Source of the DNA: Ktedonospora formicarum
GTDB taxonomy: Bacteria; Chloroflexota; Ktedonobacteria; Ktedonobacterales; Ktedonobacteraceae
NCBI RefSeq assembly: GCF_016587355.1
Contig: NZ_BNJF01000001.1
Span: 868,001 to 932,000, forward strand
DNA: 64,000 bases
Reading direction: 5' to 3'
Shown piece by piece: positions 1-7,869 of this stretch (its first letter is position 1; each line of letters starts with the position of its first letter). The notes beneath the pieces are model-generated. The model was not told the origin of the DNA. It did not search any database and saw nothing but the letters and a program-made list of their open reading frames with translations. A program made the translations under genes and the position numbers.

Positions 1-2
1 CA

Positions 3-380
3 AGAAACGATATCCAGGTCTTTACCGGATCAGAACTGCTTGTAGACGCGGCTCTGCTAATGGGGGCGAATGGATGTGTACCAGGTCTGGGAAACGTTGA
101 TCCAGCAGGCTATGTTCGCCTCTACGAAGCCGCACGCTCAGGCGACTGGCAACGAGCACGCCAGGAGCAAGAGCGGCTCTACCGCCTCTTTGAGATTGTC
201 TCGGTAGGCACACATCGTATGGGCATAGGCTCCTCAGCAATGGGAGCCTTTAAAGCCGCTCTTTACTTGCGCGGCATTATCCAGACCTATATCACCGGTC
301 GCCCTTCAATTCTGCTTAATAAAGATGAGATAACACGCATTCGCCACATTATGCAGGCGGCTGAGCTGCTTGGAGCGTAA
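3..380 (+). CDS. DapA/dihydrodipicolinate synthase family aldolase, C-terminal part
   Basis: This is the C-terminal third of a protein cut by the left edge of the window. The frame is open from base 3 to the stop TAA at 378-380. The segment GANGCVPGLGNVDPAGYVRL followed by a helical stretch rich in Arg and Glu is typical of the end of the (beta/alpha)8 barrel of DapA/NanA/KDG-aldolase proteins, which make a Schiff base between a lysine and pyruvate. The catalytic lysine lies outside the window, so the substrate cannot be assigned: dihydrodipicolinate synthase, 2-keto-3-deoxy sugar acid aldolase and 5-keto-4-deoxyglucarate dehydratase all remain possible. A clear promoter for the next gene starts 20 bases downstream. 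Confidence 0.75.
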   Translation, partial: RNDIQVFTGSELLVDAALLMGANGCVPGLGNVDPAGYVRLYEAARSGDWQRARQEQERLYRLFEIVSVGTHRMGIGSSAMGAFKAALYLRGIIQTYITGRPSILLNKDEITRIRHIMQAAELLGA

Positions 381-399
381 TTGATCAGCTAAAATACTC

Positions 400-428
400 T
401 TGCAAACAAGCTGGTCACGTAGTATACT
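400..428 (+). promoter_or_regulatory. sigma70-type promoter of infC
   Basis: TTGCAA at 400-405 and TATACT at 423-428 are separated by 17 bases. Transcription would start near 435, giving a leader of about 128 bases before the infC start at 563. Confidence 0.6.
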
Positions 429-548
429 TGTAGCATTCGCTGCTAAGTCATTGCGAATCAGTATGTCATGTGCTTTTTCGCGAGTGAGTGTATACAAAAA
501 AGCTTTCATCAACGTGTACACTCAAGACATACATAGTAGTCACCAAAG

Positions 549-565
549 AGGAGGTTTGGCCTATC
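549..565 (+). promoter_or_regulatory. infC ribosome binding site with AUC start codon
   Basis: A perfect AGGAGG lies at 549-554. Eight bases later, in the infC frame, is ATC at 563-565. No ATG, GTG or TTG lies at a usable distance in this frame. The in-frame ATG at 488 would put the Shine-Dalgarno sequence inside the coding region and add 25 residues unlike IF-3. Rare AUU-type starts are an established feature of infC, used by IF-3 to limit its own synthesis. Confidence 0.65.
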
Positions 566-1216
566 AATAGGGACTTTCGTGGAAACGACCGGTCACGCGA
601 GACACGTATTAATGAACGCATTCGTGCTCGCGAAGTTCGCGTAATCGACGAGAACGGCGAGATGGTGGGAGTGATGTCTCCTATACGCGCCCTTGAGATG
701 GCGCGTGAGCGCGATCTTGACCTGGTTGAAGTGTCTCCCAATGTAGTTCCACCAGTCTGTAAACTGCTGGACTACGGCCGCTACAAATACGAGCAGGCTA
801 AGAAGGAGAACGAGGCACGCAAAAATCAGAAAACGGTTACCCTCAAAGAAATTCGAATGCGTCCTCGTACCGACGAGCATGATATCGAGGTCAAGACACG
901 CAAGATACAACAGTTTCTTGCTGAAGGCGATAAAGTACGAGTCAGCGTCCAATTCAGAGGCGCAGAAATGCGACACCCCGATATTGGCCGCAAATTGCTC
1001 GAGGACATCGCAGAAGTCTTGAAAGGGTCAGTAACTATCGAACGCTCACCCTCAATGGAAGGGCGTATGATGTCGATGATCGTTTCTCGCGCTCCTGGAT
1101 GGGAACCGCCAAAGAAACAGACACCACCTTCCGCTGGTAAGTCAAAGGTCAAGGCAACTCCTGCCGAAGCCGAAGAAATACCTCAAAGCAGCGATACAAA
1201 GGATGCGACACCATAA
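563..1216 (+). CDS. infC: Translation initiation factor IF-3
   Basis: IF-3 binds the 30S subunit, keeps it apart from 50S and checks the start codon and initiator tRNA. The 217-residue product begins with a short basic tail and then shows the IF3-N domain (RINERIRAREVRVIDENG, PVCKLLDYGRYKYE), a charged linker and the IF3-C domain (KEIRMRPRTDEHD, VQFRGAEM). The last 40 residues form a Pro/Lys/Ala-rich tail longer than in E. coli IF-3. The start chosen is ATC at 563 because of the well-placed AGGAGG. The usual partners rpmI and rplT do not follow; a strong terminator comes about 100 bases downstream, so the gene looks monocistronic. Identity is secure; the start is an inference. Confidence 0.95.
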   Translation: MNRDFRGNDRSRETRINERIRAREVRVIDENGEMVGVMSPIRALEMARERDLDLVEVSPNVVPPVCKLLDYGRYKYEQAKKENEARKNQKTVTLKEIRMRPRTDEHDIEVKTRKIQQFLAEGDKVRVSVQFRGAEMRHPDIGRKLLEDIAEVLKGSVTIERSPSMEGRMMSMIVSRAPGWEPPKKQTPPSAGKSKVKATPAEAEEIPQSSDTKDATP

Positions 1217-1320
1217 GCGCTTCCGTGCGTGAGTCGCTCTTTTCTGTCAGTCCCCTTACGTTCGTTCCGTAGAGCAACCAGAGGAAGACGACATGACAGA
1301 AGACGTTAATACCAGACCGC

Positions 1321-1364
1321 GAAAAGAGAGTATAGTTCACAGGCTATGCTCTCTTTTCTTTTTG
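1321..1364 (+). terminator. Rho-independent terminator of infC
   Basis: Arms at 1321-1335 and 1344-1358 pair over 15 bases with a single G-T wobble and an 8-base loop, followed at once by TTTTTG. Confidence 0.85.
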
Positions 1365-1585
1365 CTCCTTAATGACACGTCAAAACACCCCATTTTTTTG
1401 CGATACCTCATTAGAATCAAAGAGAGTGGTTCAAAAAATATCTAATTCCCTCTATCTTTGGAGCATCGAACATTTCAAACGTATATCCTGCTTGCGATAA
1501 TGTATTGGGTTTGCTACCATACAAGAGTTCATTGAGACAACGTGTATACCTAATACCGTATTACCCTGAGATATGCGCTATTGGA

Positions 1586-1614
1586 TTGACAATGTAAGAT
1601 GTCACAACTAAGAT
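1586..1614 (+). promoter_or_regulatory. Promoter of the S41 peptidase gene
   Basis: A consensus TTGACA at 1586-1591 is followed after 17 bases by TAAGAT at 1609-1614. The start of transcription would be near 1621, about 98 bases before the chosen GTG start. Confidence 0.65.
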
Positions 1615-1718
1615 AAGGTTACGTATATCTAACAATGCACAAGAGGCGGCACAGCCTCTTTCATAGCGTTCCTTTGATTAAACCCACTCAAGACGCGATA
1701 CAATATTGGAGGCTTCCG

Positions 1719-3161
1719 GTGAGTAGATATGATGATCCCCGCTGGTATGAGGAACCACATAATAACCCCATGCTTCCTCAACAGCCAGCCTATGACGATC
1801 TCAACCAGTTTTCAACCACACCACCCCAGGATAATAACTTGCAGGGTGTACCCTATAACCCCTACATGCAGCAACCTGCTCCCCAGCAGGATTATCAGCG
1901 TCCTAAACGGCGCAATATAGGCCGCATCTTCGCTCAGCTCATAACGCTGGTTGCTCTGGTTGTTGTCGCCTTCTTTGGTGGATGGTTCGCCCATCAGTTC
2001 TTCGGGAATTCCCCTGTTACGCCTGATAGTAAGGATTCACGTGCTTACTCCAATCTAATTCAGCAGGCATGGAACACCATAGATCAGCATTATGTTGACC
2101 GTAACGCTGTCAACTATAAGAATATGTCTTATGCGGCGATTAAGAGTATGGTTGAGTCTCTACAAGATAAGGGCCATACACGCTTCATGACACCGGAAGA
2201 GGTACAGTCTGAGAATCAACAACTCAGTGGTAAATTTATTGGTATCGGCATTTATCTCCACCAGGACACCAAAACCAAGGAGCTTTCCATCTCGAACACC
2301 ATTCCAGGCGCGCCTGCCGAAAAAGCTGGCTTAAAACGTGGTGATGTGCTCCTAAGCGTTGATGGAAAGGACGTCAGAGGCAAAGACACCAATACAGCCA
2401 GTCAGCTCATCAAAGGCAATGCTGGCACGACAGTTACGCTAATAGTACAGCGCGTAGGCGTTTCACAACCATTAACCTTTAAGATTGAACGTCAGGAAAT
2501 CCACGTGCCAAGTGTTGTTATGCACTATATCCCTGAAGATAAGGTCGCGCATATTCAGATTGTACAATTCACGGATGGAGTCTCCGACCAACTTCGTGAT
2601 GCGCTCAAACAAGCGAAAGACAAGGGAGCACAAAAATACATTTTAGACATGCGCGACAATCCTGGTGGCTATCTCCGAGAGGCAACCGCTATCGCCAGCA
2701 TGTTCATTCAAAATGGGGATGTTCTCATCCAGAAGGATAGCAATGGGAAGGAGACACCCGTCAAAGTCACAGGTAGCCCGGTTGATACAAAAAGCACGCT
2801 AGTAGTGCTCATCAACGAGAACACAGCCAGCGCGGCTGAGATTGTCACCGCTGCTCTCAAGGACAATAATCGCGCCTATGTGATTGGTGATCCGCATACC
2901 TTTGGAACTGGCACGGTACTACAACAGTTCCCGCTCTCGGATGGCTCCGCGATTCTACTCGGCATTCAAGAGTGGCTCACGCCAAAGGGCAAGTTTATTC
3001 GGGATAACGGTGTCGAGCCCAATCAAGTAGTAAAGTTGCCTACCAATGCCGTTGAGCTCACACCTGCCGACGAGAATAGCGGCAACTACTCGCTGCAAAA
3101 GATTCTCAATGGTGGAGATACTCAGCTCAACGCAGCTCTCAAGTACCTACAATCACACTAA
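1719..3161 (+). CDS. S41-family C-terminal processing peptidase-like protein, membrane anchored
   Basis: A 480-residue relative of CtpA/Tsp proteases, which trim or degrade envelope proteins outside the membrane. The order is a cytoplasmic Pro/Gln/Asn-rich tail (1-65), one transmembrane helix (about 70-90), a PDZ domain (about 170-260, with AGLKRGDVLLSVDG) and the S41 core with DMRDNPGGY and the nucleophile region NENTASAAEI. The usual catalytic-lysine motif FGKG reads TFGTGTV here, so the lysine is replaced by threonine. GTG at 1719 is chosen because GGAGG ends six bases upstream; an ATG at 1635 lacks a good ribosome site. It may be active with another base, or act as a binding protein. The family is certain; activity is not. 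Confidence 0.9.
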   Translation: MSRYDDPRWYEEPHNNPMLPQQPAYDDLNQFSTTPPQDNNLQGVPYNPYMQQPAPQQDYQRPKRRNIGRIFAQLITLVALVVVAFFGGWFAHQFFGNSPVTPDSKDSRAYSNLIQQAWNTIDQHYVDRNAVNYKNMSYAAIKSMVESLQDKGHTRFMTPEEVQSENQQLSGKFIGIGIYLHQDTKTKELSISNTIPGAPAEKAGLKRGDVLLSVDGKDVRGKDTNTASQLIKGNAGTTVTLIVQRVGVSQPLTFKIERQEIHVPSVVMHYIPEDKVAHIQIVQFTDGVSDQLRDALKQAKDKGAQKYILDMRDNPGGYLREATAIASMFIQNGDVLIQKDSNGKETPVKVTGSPVDTKSTLVVLINENTASAAEIVTAALKDNNRAYVIGDPHTFGTGTVLQQFPLSDGSAILLGIQEWLTPKGKFIRDNGVEPNQVVKLPTNAVELTPADENSGNYSLQKILNGGDTQLNAALKYLQSH

Positions 3162-3207
3162 AGGGAGCTACACAAAGCGCCCAAGAGGACGCAATCCGCA
3201 TAACAAA

Positions 3208-3250
3208 AGAGGAGGCATGCAACCATCAATGTGGGCTGCATGCCTCCTCT
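3208..3250. terminator. Bidirectional terminator between S41 peptidase and HMG-CoA lyase genes
   Basis: Perfect 14-base inverted repeat at 3208-3221 and 3237-3250 between convergent genes. Read on the minus strand it is followed by TTTTGTTA, so it best serves the lyase operon. Confidence 0.8.
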
Positions 3251-3271
3251 CGTTATCGCTTTCTGCGCCCT

Positions 3272-4192
3272 CTAAACAGGCAAAGTGGAACGAACAGCCT
3301 GATAGTATTTGCTGGTAGGTACATGATCGAGAAATGGAGCAATAGTGCTTGTCGCCAGAACAAGCTTCTCCAGGTCCACACCTGTCTCAATGCCCATACC
3401 ATTGAGCATATAGACCAGGTCCTCAGTCGCCAGGTTACCTGCAGCACCGGGAGCATAGGGACATCCACCAAGTCCCCCGGCAGAGCTATCTACAATGCTG
3501 ATACCTCGTTGTAACGCCATTAAGACATTCGCGAGGGCTGTTCCTCTCGTATCGTGAAAGTGGACCGCCAGGCGCGATACGGGAATGCTTCCCTTCGAGA
3601 TAAGCAGATCCAGCACCTCCACGACTTGATTAGGGGTCGCGACGCCAATCGTGTCGCCTAGTGAGAGTTCACTCGCCCCCATCTCCAGGAGAGACTCCGC
3701 GACTTCCAATACCTTCGAGGTAGGAACCACACCCTCGTAGGGGCAACCAAAGACGGTCGAAATATAACCACGCACAGCGATGCCCTCACGGCGCGCCAGA
3801 TCGCAGACAGGGCGAAAATTATCCAGGCTTTGGGCAATGGACGCGTTAATATTATGCTGGGTAAAAGCTTCACTGGCAGCAGTAAAGACAGCAATAGAAC
3901 GCACGCCAGCGGCTAGAGCACGCTCCATCCCTTTGAGATTGGGAACCAGAACGGGATAGGTCACCCCCTCATGTCTTGCGATCTGTGTCATCACCTCGTC
4001 CGCATCGCTCAACTGGGGAATAGCACGCGGGCTTACAAATGATGTAGCCTCCACAACAGGTAAACCTGCATCACTGAGCAAGTCAATGAAGCGGATCTTC
4101 GCGGATGCAGGAATCTGCACCTTTTCGTTCTGCAAACCATCGCGTGGTCCAACCTCAACCACGCGCACGCGCTCGGGCCAGTTTGGCGTCAT
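3272..4192 (-). CDS. mvaB: Hydroxymethylglutaryl-CoA lyase
   Basis: Splits 3-hydroxy-3-methylglutaryl-CoA into acetyl-CoA and acetoacetate, the last step of leucine breakdown. The 306-residue length fits the family. Visible signatures are VGPRDGLQNE near the N terminus (catalytic Arg/Asp), HFHDTRG with the HxH metal ligands, and GGLGGCPYAPGAAGN with the active-site cysteine loop. The start overlaps the stop of the upstream CBS-domain gene by four bases (ATGA), so the two are translationally coupled. The other leucine-pathway genes lie 4 kb away on the opposite strand (7.8-14.7 kb), and together they would complete the route from methylcrotonyl-CoA. Confidence 0.93.
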   Translation of the reverse strand: MTPNWPERVRVVEVGPRDGLQNEKVQIPASAKIRFIDLLSDAGLPVVEATSFVSPRAIPQLSDADEVMTQIARHEGVTYPVLVPNLKGMERALAAGVRSIAVFTAASEAFTQHNINASIAQSLDNFRPVCDLARREGIAVRGYISTVFGCPYEGVVPTSKVLEVAESLLEMGASELSLGDTIGVATPNQVVEVLDLLISKGSIPVSRLAVHFHDTRGTALANVLMALQRGISIVDSSAGGLGGCPYAPGAAGNLATEDLVYMLNGMGIETGVDLEKLVLATSTIAPFLDHVPTSKYYQAVRSTLPV

Positions 4193-5643
4193 GCCACACC
4201 TCCCGATTGCTGATGATATTGGTACTCGGCCTCAGGAACACTGGCATATTGTTCCTTCTGAGGTTCCTGTTGTGCACGCTCCTCTTGTGTGGGAAGCACC
4301 AAAACATCAGCATGCTCATGCTCAACATGCGGCTTGCGCTCGACGCGAATCGTAAGAATGCGTCTCCCCTTGGTACCGAGAACCGTAAACGTCAGGCCTT
4401 CATAATGAACGCTATCACCAGTCGAAGGTATCTTATCCAGTTGGGCATAAACAAAACCACCCAACGTACCGTAATCCTCGTCCTCCAGTTTCATATCCAT
4501 AATCTCGTTGAACTCATAGATACTGACCTTAGCGTCGAAGATATACTCGTCATCATTTACCTTCTCATAGAGATTCTCTTCCCGGTCGTATTCGTCCTTA
4601 ATGTCACCAACAATCTCTTCCATCAAATCTTCGATTGTGACCAGTCCGGTGACAGAACCATATTCATCAACGACAATGACCATATGTACGCGATTCTGAC
4701 GAATCTCGCGCAACAGATCATCAAGCTTCTTGGTCTCAGGCACAAAGTAGGCAGGTCGCACTAAATCGCGAATCAGCTTCTTATCATGCCCCTCACGCAG
4801 TTGTTTAAGCATGTCCTTGGTATACAGGACACCGATAATCTCATCCATTCCCTTCTCAGCATCATACACGGGAATACGCGAGAAGCCCCCCTGCATCGCG
4901 ACGTCAACAGCCTCAGCCACCGTGTCATCGCTGGCGAGCGTTATCATATCAATACGCGGCACCATGACTTCGCGAGCAGTAGTATCGGCAAATTCAAAGA
5001 TGCTGTGAATCATCTCAGTCTCAGACTCTTCAAGCACGCCCTCTTCCTCTCCCACTGTAACCAGCATGCGCAACTCTTCCTCAGTCACGAAGGGGCCTTT
5101 GCGCTTCACCTGTCCTCCGAGCAAACGAACCAGGGAGGTAGTAATCACGCTCAACAGCCAGACAACCGGGCGCAGGAGCCAGGCCGCGCCACGCACTGGC
5201 CCAACCAGCGCACGCGCCCAACGCATGGGGTTCTGTACAGCAGCCGTCTTAGGCGTGATTTCACAGAAGATAAGCACAACAGCGGAAATGAGGACCGAAG
5301 CAACAAGTTCTCCCCAGGAGGACGAAAAGCTCAGAGCCAGAACCGTCGCCATACTAGAGGCAACGATAACGGCAACGCTGTTTACAACCAGGATCGTGGA
5401 GAGAAAAGCGTTGGGTTCGGCAAGGAGACGCTCAATCTCAAGCGCGGGTTGATCGCCCTCGTCAATGAGATTCTTGAGCTTAATACGACTGACAGAGGTT
5501 AGTGCTGTCTCAGCAGCAGAGGCCACACCACAGAGGATCAGCATGATAAGCAGAACTGAAATCTGCAACCATGCCTCCCCATTGAGACTGGGTATGTGGA
5601 AATCGATTGCGGCGGCTAAACTACCTAGTTCAGGGCCGTCCAT
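4189..5643 (-). CDS. Hemolysin C/CorC-type membrane protein with CBS domains
   Basis: A 484-residue protein with the standard build of the HlyC/CorC (DUF21-CBS-CorC_HlyC) family. An N-terminal DUF21 membrane domain has four hydrophobic segments (about 25-190, with GVASAAETALTSV near the start). Two CBS domains follow (VPRIDMITLASDD; the second with VVDEYGSVTGLVTIEDLMEE), then the C-terminal transporter-associated domain (YGTLGGFVYAQL) and a Glu/Gln-rich tail. Family members are linked to magnesium or cobalt efflux, and the CBS pair usually binds adenine nucleotides. It is the first gene of a two-gene unit with mvaB, a pairing with no obvious functional sense. The actual transported ion is unknown. 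Confidence 0.9.
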   Translation of the reverse strand: MDGPELGSLAAAIDFHIPSLNGEAWLQISVLLIMLILCGVASAAETALTSVSRIKLKNLIDEGDQPALEIERLLAEPNAFLSTILVVNSVAVIVASSMATVLALSFSSSWGELVASVLISAVVLIFCEITPKTAAVQNPMRWARALVGPVRGAAWLLRPVVWLLSVITTSLVRLLGGQVKRKGPFVTEEELRMLVTVGEEEGVLEESETEMIHSIFEFADTTAREVMVPRIDMITLASDDTVAEAVDVAMQGGFSRIPVYDAEKGMDEIIGVLYTKDMLKQLREGHDKKLIRDLVRPAYFVPETKKLDDLLREIRQNRVHMVIVVDEYGSVTGLVTIEDLMEEIVGDIKDEYDREENLYEKVNDDEYIFDAKVSIYEFNEIMDMKLEDEDYGTLGGFVYAQLDKIPSTGDSVHYEGLTFTVLGTKGRRILTIRVERKPHVEHEHADVLVLPTQEERAQQEPQKEQYASVPEAEYQYHQQSGGVA

Positions 5644-5680
5644 AGTTTTTTAACTGCCTTTCAAAATATGCTCGTGTACA

Positions 5681-5739
5681 TTTCCTCTGCGAAAACTGAG
5701 CACTGGCTCCGAAAACCAGATCGATTTTCGCAAAGGAAA
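5681..5739. repeat. Extragenic palindromic repeat, copy 1
   Basis: Arms at 5681-5695 and 5725-5739 match as inverted repeats in 14 of 15 positions, with the core GCGAAAA/TTTTCGC. The left arm continues into CTGAGC, as in other copies of the family found near 13.7, 34.1, 34.4 and 35.5 kb. It sits between glmU and the HlyC/CorC gene, both on the minus strand, and may also end glmU transcripts. Confidence 0.6.
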
Positions 5740-5791
5740 GTGGAATACACTTTATACGCAAAGGCATAAGCCTTTGTTACACGAGCACAGC

Positions 5792-7222
5792 CTATTGTTT
5801 CTCGCTGGCGGTAGCGCTGGCATCTTCTTCTTGCTTGAGTGAGCGTAAGAAGCGAGCAGGCACCCCAACAACAAGTGTATCGGCGGGAACATCGCGATTG
5901 ACGACCGCCCCCGCGCCAGTATATGCACGATCGCCTACAGTGACAGGAGCAACAAGTGTGGTATCACACCCGATAAAAGCCCCCTCTCCTATAATAGTAC
6001 GATGTTTAGCTTTTCCATCAAAATTGGAAGTGATAGAGCCAGCCGAAATATTGGCCCCACTTCCCACCGTCGCGTCGCCCACATAACTAAAGTGGTGCAT
6101 CTGCGTTTGTGGTCCCAAATAGGAGTTCTTGACCTCGGCATAGTTACCTAGATAAACCCCACTTGCCAGGTGCGCACCAGGGCGACAATGGCTAAAGGGG
6201 CCGACCCGCACATCATCTTCAAGCGTCGCCTCTTCCACAACAGAGTTGCGAATGGAGCAACGAGAGCCAACTACGGACTGATCAATGGTGGTACTGGGTC
6301 CGATGGAGCATTCCGCGCCAATCACAGTACGACCCGTCAAGATGGTGTTTGGCAACAAAACCGTATCGCAGCCGATCTCGACCTCGTCATCAATATAGGT
6401 GGTGGCGGGATCAAGAATCGTCACACCCGCATACATGTGGCGTTCCAGAATACGTTGGCGCAATACCTGTTCAGCCTGGGCAAGCTGAAGACGGTTATTA
6501 ATACCTATTGTCTCATCCAACGTGCCCTCAACAGTGGCAATCTCACGCCCTTGCTGGCTGGCGATCTCTATCAGGTCCGTCAGATAATACTCGCCAGCAG
6601 GGTTACGCGGCAGGTTCTCAAGGGCAGACCAGAGCCAGGCCCGATCAAAGCAATATACGCCCGAGTTAATCTCGGTAATACGCAATTGTTGCTCTGTGGC
6701 GCGCTTGACCTCGACAATACCCTGCACATTCCCTTGCTCATCGCGCACGATACGCCCGAAATCGGAGGGGCCGTTGGCACGCGCGGTCAAGAAGGTAATA
6801 GTCGCTTTGTGCAAAATATGTTCAGCCACAATCCCGGCAAAGATGTCTGGATGCACCAAAGGGGTGTCGCCATAGCAAACAAGGACCGTATCGGGTAAAG
6901 GGTTAAGCGCATCCACAGCCTCCCTGGCTGCCAGTACAGCATGCCCGGTCCCCAGTTGTTCTTCCTGGATCGCATAATGGCAGCGCTCACCAAAAGCAGC
7001 CTCTATTTGCTCGGACTCATGCCCAAGCACTACGACCGGGCGATGAGTGGAGACAGAAGCACGGAGTGGGGCAAAAATAGGTGTAGAAGGGATGGCCTCA
7101 ACAGCCTTAAGTACATGTTCAAGAAGAGGTGACCCGGCGAGCCGGTGTAGTACCTTATGTAGCTTGGAACGCATCCGTGTTCCCTTGCCAGCGGCAAGTA
7201 CCACGGTCGCATAAGTATTCAT
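5792..7222 (-). CDS. glmU: Bifunctional UDP-GlcNAc pyrophosphorylase/glucosamine-1-phosphate acetyltransferase
   Basis: Makes UDP-N-acetylglucosamine for cell-wall synthesis in two steps. The N-terminal half (about 1-230) is a nucleotidyltransferase with the signature [20 protein letters not shown] and the loop YGDTPLV. The C-terminal half (about 255-455) is a left-handed beta helix of hexapeptide repeats, with the acetyltransferase motifs [26 protein letters not shown] and [12 protein letters not shown]. At 476 residues it is full length. The first ATG is used; no strong ribosome site is visible before it. It stands alone on the minus strand, downstream of tRNA-Gln. Confidence 0.96.
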   Translation of the reverse strand: MNTYATVVLAAGKGTRMRSKLHKVLHRLAGSPLLEHVLKAVEAIPSTPIFAPLRASVSTHRPVVVLGHESEQIEAAFGERCHYAIQEEQLGTGHAVLAAREAVDALNPLPDTVLVCYGDTPLVHPDIFAGIVAEHILHKATITFLTARANGPSDFGRIVRDEQGNVQGIVEVKRATEQQLRITEINSGVYCFDRAWLWSALENLPRNPAGEYYLTDLIEIASQQGREIATVEGTLDETIGINNRLQLAQAEQVLRQRILERHMYAGVTILDPATTYIDDEVEIGCDTVLLPNTILTGRTVIGAECSIGPSTTIDQSVVGSRCSIRNSVVEEATLEDDVRVGPFSHCRPGAHLASGVYLGNYAEVKNSYLGPQTQMHHFSYVGDATVGSGANISAGSITSNFDGKAKHRTIIGEGAFIGCDTTLVAPVTVGDRAYTGAGAVVNRDVPADTLVVGVPARFLRSLKQEEDASATASEKQ

Positions 7223-7355
7223 AGCGTGTGCGGCGTGAGACCCCTGTCAGGCGAAAGTAGGCGACGCCGCGTCTCCTTTCAGGTTTCTCGCGATAGCAAA
7301 TTGGGTTGCAAACCAGTTCCTTTGCGCTTGTGCACTTTCTTGCACAAACAGCAAA

Positions 7356-7381
7356 TCAGACATTAGCATGCTAATGTCTGA
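7356..7381. repeat. Perfect 26-bp palindrome, probable tRNA-Gln terminator
   Basis: The 26 bases read the same on both strands (core CATTAGCATGCTAATG). On the minus strand the palindrome begins 33 bases after the tRNA-Gln CCA end and is followed by TTTGCTGTTTG, which suits a terminator. It could equally be an operator in the glmU upstream region. Confidence 0.6.
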
Positions 7382-7414
7382 GGAGGACATACAATCCTAA
7401 TTCAAAGTAGAAAG

Positions 7415-7488
7415 TGGCTCGGGTGCCAAGATTCGAACTTGGGATCGCGGTTCCAAAGACCGCTGCCTTACCGCTTGGCCACACCCGA
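7415..7488 (-). tRNA. tRNA-Gln (anticodon UUG)
   Basis: On the minus strand the acceptor arms TCGGGTG and CACCCGA pair, the discriminator is G, and CCA is encoded (positions 7417-7415). The anticodon stem GCGGT/ACCGC encloses the loop CTTTGGA, giving anticodon TTG for glutamine. The T arm contains GTTCGAATC-type sequence. Confidence 0.95.
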
Positions 7489-7524
7489 ATATGTGTCCGC
7501 CTTTATAATCGCGAACACGTTGTG

Positions 7525-7553
7525 ATTATAACATGCTTCACAGACATTGACAA
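7525..7553 (-). promoter_or_regulatory. Promoter of tRNA-Gln
   Basis: Reading the minus strand, TTGTCA (7553-7548) and a perfect TATAAT (7530-7525) are 17 bases apart. The start of transcription would be near 7518, about 30 bases before the tRNA. Confidence 0.7.
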
Positions 7554-7720
7554 GAGGATGAACACTGCAATTTCTCAAAAAATCATGCTTCTATCACCTC
7601 TCGCATTTTTCGTCCTTCGACGCGCTACTCAAAATCATCGATGCAGACATAAAAGGCGTTTCGAAATCGGTATGCATACAAATCCAATAAATTATCATTC
7701 ATCTCTATAATTCATTTTTC

Positions 7721-7749
7721 TTGACGCCGCTTTTACGCGGTGCTATCCT
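7721..7749 (+). promoter_or_regulatory. Promoter of the acyl-CoA carboxylase cluster
   Basis: TTGACG at 7721-7726 and TATCCT at 7744-7749 are separated by 17 bases that contain a small hairpin (CCGC/GCGG). The region 7489-7869 otherwise holds only the tRNA promoter and no gene. Confidence 0.5.
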
Positions 7750-7869
7750 GCATTTGGGAGTACTCTATGGCAAGACGCCTCAAACGTCTCCCGTTTGTTT
7801 CTGTGCCGAGAAGAAGCAATGAAGCTTCCTTCAACTTCCCGCATCACTGTCGAGAGGAAACACATACAT

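Larger units (their letters stand above)
1217..1718. other. Intergenic region between infC and the S41 peptidase gene
   Basis: About 500 bases that hold the infC terminator (1321-1364), an AT-rich stretch with no recognisable gene, and the promoter of the peptidase gene (1586-1614). A 50-codon reading frame at 1292-1444 runs through the terminator and resembles nothing known to me. Confidence 0.6.

Noticed and set aside
1292..1444. 50-codon plus-strand frame after infC, with a possible AGAGGA ribosome site
   Set aside because: It runs through the strong infC terminator, has no resemblance to rpmI or any protein I know, and its codons are not typical of the neighbours.
4105..5502. Long plus-strand frames opposite the HlyC/CorC gene, and similar antisense frames opposite glmU and the sigma factor gene
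   Set aside because: They mirror the codon pattern of well-identified genes on the other strand and encode no recognisable domains.
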